Source of the DNA: Prevotella sp. UBA6429
Lineage (GTDB): Bacteria; Bacteroidota; Bacteroidia; Bacteroidales; Bacteroidaceae
DNA length: 10,276 nt
Assembly (NCBI GenBank): GCA_002437285.1
Contig: DJOV01000123.1
Span: 19,761-30,036, forward strand
Direction: 5' to 3'
The notes beneath the pieces are model-generated. The model was not told the DNA's origin. It saw only the letters and a list, made by a program, of their open reading frames with translations, and did no database searches. The position numbers and the translations under genes are program-made. This document shows positions 6,455 through 10,276 of this stretch, piece by piece (the first letter of the stretch is position 1; each line of letters begins with the position of its first letter).

Positions 6455-6462
6455 TAAATTTG
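6455..6462 (+). promoter_or_regulatory. Bacteroidota -7 box for leader of DjlA-like gene
   Basis: TAAATTTG on the plus strand matches TAnnTTTG and predicts a start near 6466-6469. It is the only TAnnTTTG match seen on the plus strand between the previous terminator and the gene at 6651. The same ATGGCCAT palindrome lies exactly 18 bp upstream, mirroring the divergent promoter. Confidence 0.5.
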
Positions 6463-6465
6463 CAA

Positions 6466-6626
6466 CGATTGACACGCCAACGCAATGATTAGCGCGGCAT
6501 TGTCACAGCTCACGAGGCCGACGGTGCCCTATTTGCGCCGAAAAGCACATTCACAAAGCGTCAGCGCACACAAGCGGCCCAAAGAAAGCCCGTAGAGCGC
6601 GTTTTAAGCCCCTCTACGGGCTTTTT
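6466..6626 (+). ncRNA. Putative terminated leader RNA or small RNA
   Basis: A predicted start near 6466-6469 and an intrinsic terminator ending at 6626 define a transcript of about 155-160 nt. No known RNA family was recognised in it. It may be a free small RNA or the regulatory leader of the DjlA-like gene that starts 24 nt beyond the terminator. It contains a 36-codon ORF (6485-6595) encoding a basic peptide beginning MISAALSQLT, whose TAG lies in the left arm of the terminator hairpin. That ORF has no Shine-Dalgarno and could be chance. Confidence 0.4.
6585..6626 (+). terminator. Intrinsic terminator 24 nt before DjlA-like gene
   Basis: AAAGCCCGTAGAG (6585-6597) and CTCTACGGGCTTT (6612-6624) are exact 13-bp reverse complements around a 14-nt loop, followed by T's to 6626. 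A second, mutually exclusive hairpin can form with the same right side: AAGCCC (6606-6611) with GGGCTT (6618-6623), loop CTCTAC. It lies upstream of, not after, a gene on the same strand, so readthrough is needed unless the gene has an unseen promoter. Confidence 0.85.
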
Positions 6627-6650
6627 CATCGTTTCAAGTACAAAGACATC

Positions 6651-7478
6651 ATGGGATTCACAAAGTGGCTAGGAGGCCTTTTAGGGCTTCAAATTGGCGG
6701 CCCGCTCGGCGCGCTCGCAGGATTTGTTCTCGGCGCAATCGTAGACGGGCTTCAAACAGACGACTCGAACAACGGCAAGATATACGACGGAGACGGTTCC
6801 TACGGTGACAACAGGTCACAACAAGACCAATACCGCAAGTACCAGGAGCGCTCTGCGGAAGGCGAGCGCAACAGGTTCCGCTTCTCACTGCTCGTCCTGG
6901 CATCCTACATCATCAGTGCGGACGGCAAGATTATGCATTCCGAGATGAACATCGTGAGGCAATGGCTGCGCACAAATTTTGGAGAGACAGCCGTGCGCGA
7001 AGGCGAGCAAATATTGCTGCGACTCTTTGAGCAACAGAAGGTTATGGGACCATCGACATACGGAGACACCGTCATGAAATGCTGCGAGCAACTCCAAGGC
7101 GTGATGGCCTACGAGCAACGCCTGCAGTTACTCCACTTTCTCTCGATGATCGCCCAGGCAGACGGCAAGGTCGTTCCAGAAGAGGTGGACGCACTCAGGC
7201 GATGCGCCGCAGGCCTTGGCCTGAATCCTTCCGAGGTTGACCGGATGCTCAATCTGCACGATGCCGGCGACAGTCTTGAAGCGGCCTACAAGGTCCTGGG
7301 CGTGGACGCAAACGCCACAGACGACGAGTTGAAGCAGGCTTATCGCCGTCTGGCCCTGCAAAACCACCCGGACCGCGTGGCCACACTTGGTGAAGACGTG
7401 CGCCGTGCTGCCGAAAAGAAGCTGCAAGAGATCAACGCCGCCAAGGAAGCCATCTGGAAAGCAAGAGATATCCGGTAA
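6651..7478 (+). CDS. DjlA-like co-chaperone: membrane segment, TerB domain, C-terminal J domain
   Basis: This 275-aa protein has the architecture and length of E. coli DjlA (271 aa), a membrane-tethered DnaK co-chaperone. Residues 7-32 are a glycine-rich hydrophobic segment (WLGGLLGLQIGGPLGALAG and onward) with GxxxG-like spacing, as in the dimerising membrane anchor of DjlA. Residues 33-75 are a polar linker. Residues 76-190 form the TerB-like helical domain, with two related repeats carrying ISADGKI (88-94) and AQADGKV (148-154). Residues about 211-275 are the J domain: EAAYKVLGV, the helix DDELKQAYRRLALQ, and the essential His239-Pro240-Asp241 that stimulates DnaK ATPase. It would act at the cytoplasmic face of the inner membrane. 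The ATG at 6651 is the first codon of the hydrophobic segment. It has no promoter of its own between the terminator at 6626 and the start codon. Confidence 0.9.
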   Translation: MGFTKWLGGLLGLQIGGPLGALAGFVLGAIVDGLQTDDSNNGKIYDGDGSYGDNRSQQDQYRKYQERSAEGERNRFRFSLLVLASYIISADGKIMHSEMNIVRQWLRTNFGETAVREGEQILLRLFEQQKVMGPSTYGDTVMKCCEQLQGVMAYEQRLQLLHFLSMIAQADGKVVPEEVDALRRCAAGLGLNPSEVDRMLNLHDAGDSLEAAYKVLGVDANATDDELKQAYRRLALQNHPDRVATLGEDVRRAAEKKLQEINAAKEAIWKARDIR

Positions 7479-7565
7479 GGGTTCGCGCTAAAAGAAATAG
7501 CACGGATTCGATTATACGATATAACATAAATCATAATAGGGGCACACGTGTAAGCCCGTCACGAC

Positions 7566-7616
7566 ATATCCCGTGAGAGAAGCGTAGATCAATATACGCT
7601 ATACCTCACGGGATAT
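7566..7616. repeat. 51-nt two-tier hairpin at array start
   Basis: ATATCCCGTGAG (7566-7577) pairs exactly with CTCACGGGATAT (7605-7616). Inside it, AGCGTA (7581-7586) pairs with TACGCT (7595-7600) around an 8-nt loop. The two stems are separated by a small internal loop (3 nt and 4 nt). No T-tract follows in either direction, so it is not an ordinary terminator. It lies 87 nt after the DjlA-like stop codon. Confidence 0.85.
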
Positions 7617-8056
7617 ATTATCATATAACACTGATATATAAGATAAGTTTGCTACAAGATATATTGAAATTTAGACCAACAGGACACCCGCTACCATACA
7701 CAACATATCATGGTATATCCTATAAGAAGTCTCATAATATTCATACACACTACCTCGTAGGTTATCGACATTATATATCTCCGCCACAACATAAGATATC
7801 CCGTAAGATATAAACATATTATAGACCGTCATATATAACGTAATCCTACGATATCGAAGACAAACTATTGTACTTTATATAATGTGACTAAACGATAGAG
7901 AAGACGAACTACCTCGTACTATACCGTATACAAATACTATAAAGAAGACGCGCTATCTTATAAGGGATAATATACGCTCGCGGCAACAAGGACGGGATAG
8001 TTTACGAGATAGCGCACGAGTTTGTATTTTACAAAGCGTATATCTCACAAGATATA
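7566..8056. repeat. Degenerate hierarchical array of quasi-palindromes
   Basis: About twelve sites fit YYYRYRRGATA-type cores, a decayed form of ATATCTC-RY-GAGATAT. Core starts read by eye are 7570, 7605, 7651, 7719, 7754, 7800, 7845, 7869, 7913, 7957, 8000 and 8044. Examples are CTCACGGGATAT (7605), CTCGTAGGTTAT (7754), CCCGTAAGATAT (7800) and CTCACAAGATAT (8044). Spacing is often 43-46 bp, and 7570/7605/7651 repeat 149 bp later at 7719/7754/7800. TAGACC at 7672 and 7822 supports a roughly 150-bp duplication. Differences between copies are largely transitions, keeping the purine/pyrimidine pattern. It is not a CRISPR, because the repeats are far too divergent. Confidence 0.65.
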
Positions 8057-8282
8057 TCACGCATTATCTGCTGCGGCTAACCAAGATGGTTTATGACATA
8101 TACCATAGCGGTGAATGAATGCGCACCTCTACCAGGCAGGCAAATTCAGCCCTGACGCCCATCCGGAAGAAGTTATCCTCATTCAAAAACCATCGCACGT
8201 CGACAGCCAAACGCCCTATTGTAGGGCTTACAAAAAGAAAGAGTCTGAAAACTTTCCAACAAGTTTCCGGACCCTTTCGATA

Positions 8283-8317
8283 TGCCGGGCACACATTTCT
8301 CTCAAGTGTGCCTGGCA
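8283..8317 (-). terminator. Probable terminator hairpin of zinc-ribbon operon
   Basis: TGCCGGGCACAC (8283-8294) pairs with GTGTGCCTGGCA (8306-8317) over 12 bp with one non-Watson-Crick position, around an 11-nt loop. It lies 18 nt past the stop of the zinc-ribbon gene. The minus strand lacks an immediate T-tract (it reads TATCGAAAGG), so it may act as an mRNA 3'-end stabiliser rather than a true intrinsic terminator. Confidence 0.55.
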
Positions 8318-8335
8318 GTATATTCCTATTTGGCC

Positions 8336-9187
8336 TTACTCGCTCACCGCGTCATCCGCCTTCTTGGTGCGACGCGTGGTGCGTGTCTTACGCTTCGGCT
8401 TCTCCTCCTCCGGAGTTTCCACCTTCACACCCGCCAATTCGGGGTCAATGAGGATACGGCCGCAATATTCGCAGACGATGATCTTCTTGTGCATCTTGAT
8501 GTCGAGTTGACGCTGGGGCGGAATCTTGTTGAAGCAACCGCCACAGGCATCACGCTGCACATAGACAATGCCCAGTCCATTGCGCGCGCCCTTCCTGATG
8601 CGCTTGAAGCTGCCGAGCAGACGGGCGTCTACGGCCGACATCTGTGCTTCCAGATCCTTAGCCTTGGCCTTCAGCTTTTCCTCTTCCTCTCGAGTTTCCT
8701 GCATGATTTCATCCAGTTCGCTACGCTTCAGCTCAAGGTCCTTCTGACGCTCAGTTATGGTCTCCTGCGTCTTTTTCAACTCCTCCTGCCGCTCTGTCAC
8801 TTTCTGACTGGCCTCGCGGATCTTCTTGTTGCAGAGCTCAATCTCGAGTTCCTGAAACTCTATTTCCTTGTTCAGCGTATCATATTCGCGATTGTTGCGG
8901 ACATCGTCGAGTTGTTTTTTGTAACGTTCCACGCTTGTCTGCGCCTGCTCAATCTCATTTCGCTTTGTGGCCACAGCGCTTTGGAAATCATCAATTTCCC
9001 CCTCGATCTTCGAGAGGCGAGTCTTCAGTCCCTCAATCTCATCCTCCAGGTCACTCACTTCGAGCGGCAGCTCGCCACGGAGGGCGCGCTTCTCGTCGAT
9101 GCCTGACAAGGTGACTTGCAGCTGGAACAAAGTCTTAAGCTTCTGTTCCACCGTCATCTCTGCGGGTTGTTCTTTCTTTACTGTCAT
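8336..9187 (-). CDS. Coiled-coil protein with C4 zinc ribbon (zf-RING_7 type)
   Basis: This 283-aa protein belongs to the family of two-helix coiled-coil proteins with a C-terminal zinc ribbon, related to Helicobacter HP0958 and chlamydial CT398. Residues 12-190 are almost entirely charged coiled coil, with the family motif NNREYDTLNKEIE at 98-110. The ribbon follows: Cys215-x2-Cys218 in CGGCFNKIPPQ and Cys239-x2-Cys242 in CEYCGRIL, all four ligands present. The last 30 residues are a Lys/Arg-rich tail (KPKRKTRTTRRTKK) that may bind nucleic acid; that is inference. Family members have been linked to secretion, flagellar or RNA-related scaffolding, but the role in Bacteroidota is unclear. It is the second gene of an operon, 6 bp after the Nif3-family gene. 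A downstream ATG at codon 11 is a possible alternative start. Confidence 0.92.
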   Translation of the reverse strand: MTVKKEQPAEMTVEQKLKTLFQLQVTLSGIDEKRALRGELPLEVSDLEDEIEGLKTRLSKIEGEIDDFQSAVATKRNEIEQAQTSVERYKKQLDDVRNNREYDTLNKEIEFQELEIELCNKKIREASQKVTERQEELKKTQETITERQKDLELKRSELDEIMQETREEEEKLKAKAKDLEAQMSAVDARLLGSFKRIRKGARNGLGIVYVQRDACGGCFNKIPPQRQLDIKMHKKIIVCEYCGRILIDPELAGVKVETPEEEKPKRKTRTTRRTKKADDAVSE

Positions 9188-9193
9188 AATATT

Positions 9194-9982
9194 TTACAGA
9201 TATATGATTGGGTTTGTATTTGTTCTTGTCAAAAAGCACTTCACGCCCGGGCATTCCTTCTCGATAATATCACGGAAGATCTCGTTTGTGAATTGCTCAC
9301 TCTGGTAGTGGCCAATGACAGCAATCTGTATCTGCTGCTCATGCCCGAAGTACTGGTGATAATGCATCTCTCCCGTCACAAAGGCGTCGGCGCCGTGCAC
9401 GATGGCCTCATCAAGCAGGAAGTCCCCTGCCCCGCCACAGACCGCTATCCGTCGTATGGGGCGGCGCAACAGTTGGTTGGCCATGACACACTCCACGTCG
9501 AACGTTCGTTTCAGCATGATGACCAAGTCATCAGCCGCCACGGGGTCAGGTAGCTCTCCCATGACGCCCTCGCCGCCGTCCACTCCGTCCACGGTCTGCT
9601 GTTTGCCGAAGAAGCGCAACTGTTCGAGCCCCATTTTCTCAGCGATCTTGTAGTTGACACCGCCCCGCGCACTGTCCATATTGGTGTGCATGGATACAAC
9701 GCATATGTTGTTTCTGATGGCCTTCATCACCGTGCGTTGCACGGCATCTTCGTCCGTGATGCGCCTCAACTTGCGGAAGATTAGCGGATGATGCGACACG
9801 ATGAGGTTGCACCCCAATGCGACCGCTTCGTCGACAATTTCCTCCGTGACGTCAAGACACAATAAAGCCCCTGATAGTTCCGTCTCTGTTAATCCGATCT
9901 GCAAGCCGGCATTATCATAGTCTTCTTGCAGGGGCAGAGGCGCGAATTGTTCAAGGGCACTAAGCACTTTTACTATTTTCAC
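9194..9982 (-). CDS. Nif3/YbgI-family dinuclear metal-binding protein (GTP cyclohydrolase I type 2-like)
   Basis: This 262-aa protein is the short form of the Nif3 (DUF34/NIF3) family, close in length to E. coli YbgI (247 aa), without the PII-like insert of the long form. The dinuclear site residues are all visible: His64-His65 in SHHPLIF, His99 and Asp103 in MHTNMD, and His225 with Glu229 in HYQSEQF. EDYDNAGLQIG (20-30), CGGAGDF (182-188) and TGEMHYH (203-209) are further family signatures. Members form toroidal hexamers; GTP cyclohydrolase-like annotation is common, but the physiological substrate is unsettled. The start codon is GTG at 9982. It is chosen because it gives the standard N-terminus (MKIVKVLSALEQFAPLPLQE) and lies 22 nt after the -7 box with no ATG between. 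It leads the operon with the zinc-ribbon protein, an arrangement I recall as common in Bacteroidota. Confidence 0.94.
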   Translation of the reverse strand: MKIVKVLSALEQFAPLPLQEDYDNAGLQIGLTETELSGALLCLDVTEEIVDEAVALGCNLIVSHHPLIFRKLRRITDEDAVQRTVMKAIRNNICVVSMHTNMDSARGGVNYKIAEKMGLEQLRFFGKQQTVDGVDGGEGVMGELPDPVAADDLVIMLKRTFDVECVMANQLLRRPIRRIAVCGGAGDFLLDEAIVHGADAFVTGEMHYHQYFGHEQQIQIAVIGHYQSEQFTNEIFRDIIEKECPGVKCFLTRTNTNPIIYL

Positions 9983-10004
9983 GCTATTAATACGTTTTGG
10001 ATTG

Positions 10005-10012
10005 CAAAGTTA
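10005..10012 (-). promoter_or_regulatory. Bacteroidota -7 box for Nif3-zinc ribbon operon
   Basis: Read on the minus strand this is TAACTTTG, an exact TAnnTTTG match, identical to the box of the XRE regulator. It predicts a start near 9998-10001 and a leader of about 16-19 nt, which supports the GTG start codon. A T-rich run lies upstream but no clear TTTG at -33. Confidence 0.65.
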
Positions 10013-10276
10013 ACGACTTTCCCTATAATATAAAAAGGTGAAACGCTGTTTTTTATAATATTTAACACAAAAAGCATGCTACTACGGCAGCGGCAGGCGT
10101 AAAAGCTCAATATCACTTCGCTTGGAGTATCACTTCGTTTCGCTTGTCTTCCGCTTACGCTGTCATGATTTTTTGCCAAAAAGTCTGTCACGGATTTCAG
10201 ACGAAATAGAAAGCGAAAATGGCGTTTTTTGTCGGTCGCAGCGAGATTTGCGTGGGGTAATTTTGCGATAAAGGGT
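10013..10276. other. Right-end spacer with probable dispersed repeat
   Basis: No gene is supported. TATCACTTCG is repeated at 10111-10120 and 10128-10137 (17-bp period), with CGCTTG after each copy. TGTCA occurs on both sides of a GATTTTTTGCCAAAAAGTC hairpin (about 10161-10189). An AGCATGCT palindrome lies at 10073-10080. A minus-strand 70-codon frame crosses the Nif3 promoter and is not called. The mix of short direct repeats and an A/T hairpin in a gene-free stretch resembles intergenic repeat elements seen in Prevotella, but that is recollection, not a verified match. Confidence 0.4.

Larger units (their letters stand above)
7479..8335. other. 857-bp spacer dominated by a repeat array
   Basis: No gene is supported here. 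An ACACGTGT palindrome lies at 7544-7551, and the degenerate repeat array occupies 7566-8056. From about 8090 the composition changes to a less AT-rich, non-repetitive stretch holding a 6-bp hairpin GCCCTA/TAGGGC (8211-8225) and the probable terminator of the operon to the right. No plus-strand terminator with a T-tract was seen after the DjlA-like gene. Open frames at 8091-8510 are overlapped by the zinc-ribbon gene or lack domains. Confidence 0.7.

Noticed and set aside
7741..7770. DnaA-box-like words (TCATACACA, TTATCGACA) in the AT-rich array, suggesting an origin
   Set aside because: Each has at least one mismatch to TTATCCACA, there is no perfect box and no origin-linked gene nearby. 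GC-skew of the whole chromosome would be needed.
7566..8056. CRISPR array
   Set aside because: Units are strongly divergent, there are no identical repeats with unique spacers, and no cas gene is in the window.
8115..9106. Long plus-strand frames over the zinc-ribbon gene
   Set aside because: They are antisense readings of the coiled-coil coding sequence; the minus-strand frame has clear zinc ligands and family motifs.
9979..10191. 70-codon minus-strand frame upstream of the Nif3-family gene
   Set aside because: It spans the -7 box of the Nif3 operon and a repeat-rich stretch, and has no domain.

Overview
The window looks like chromosomal DNA from a Bacteroidota member, most likely Prevotella or a close relative. 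Seven candidate promoters carry the Bacteroidota -7 box TAnnTTTG, upstream of nearly every gene or operon. Shine-Dalgarno sequences are mostly absent. Several proteins are typical of that phylum: a PyrK-PyrD pair, a HolA gene divergent from a stand-alone HsdR-N domain protein, a coiled-coil C4 zinc-ribbon protein paired with a Nif3-family protein, and an XRE regulator with a conserved C-terminal tail. The genus is inferred from gene content and style, not from a database match.

Layout, left to right. Positions 12-2487 (minus strand) hold pyrK, pyrD and a short-chain dehydrogenase. PyrK and PyrD overlap by 7 nt and together form NAD-linked dihydroorotate dehydrogenase B of pyrimidine synthesis. 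Positions 2488-3183 are a gene-poor spacer with short tandem repeats. A 150-aa XRE regulator follows (3184-3636, minus), behind an AT-rich spacer. holA, the clamp-loader delta subunit (4424-5452, minus), ends at a clear intrinsic terminator near 4340. holA and an HsdR-N nuclease-fold gene (5531-5980, plus) diverge from two -7 boxes that face each other inside a perfect 12-bp inverted repeat. A 17-bp perfect hairpin (6092-6129) separates that gene from a convergent small membrane-protein gene (6162-6368, minus).

From about 6455 a plus-strand promoter candidate is followed by a roughly 155-nt leader containing a 36-codon ORF. The leader ends in a strong intrinsic terminator just 24 nt before a DjlA-like TerB/DnaJ gene (6651-7478). 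Positions 7479-8335 have no gene. Most of that stretch (7566-8056) is a degenerate, hierarchical array of quasi-palindromes resembling ATATCTCRYGAGATAT. It shows periods near 44 bp and 149 bp and starts with a 51-nt hairpin. This is the least explained part of the window.

Positions 8336-9982 (minus) hold a two-gene operon for the zinc-ribbon coiled-coil protein and a Nif3/YbgI-family dinuclear metal protein. The last 290 bases hold that operon's promoter and a stretch that looks like a dispersed intergenic repeat.

Most of the genes are housekeeping: nucleotide synthesis, replication and chaperone functions. The unusual material is in the spacers: the repeat array, the terminator-bearing leader, the facing promoters and the small tandem repeats. 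No tRNA, rRNA, CRISPR array, transposase or intact insertion sequence was seen.
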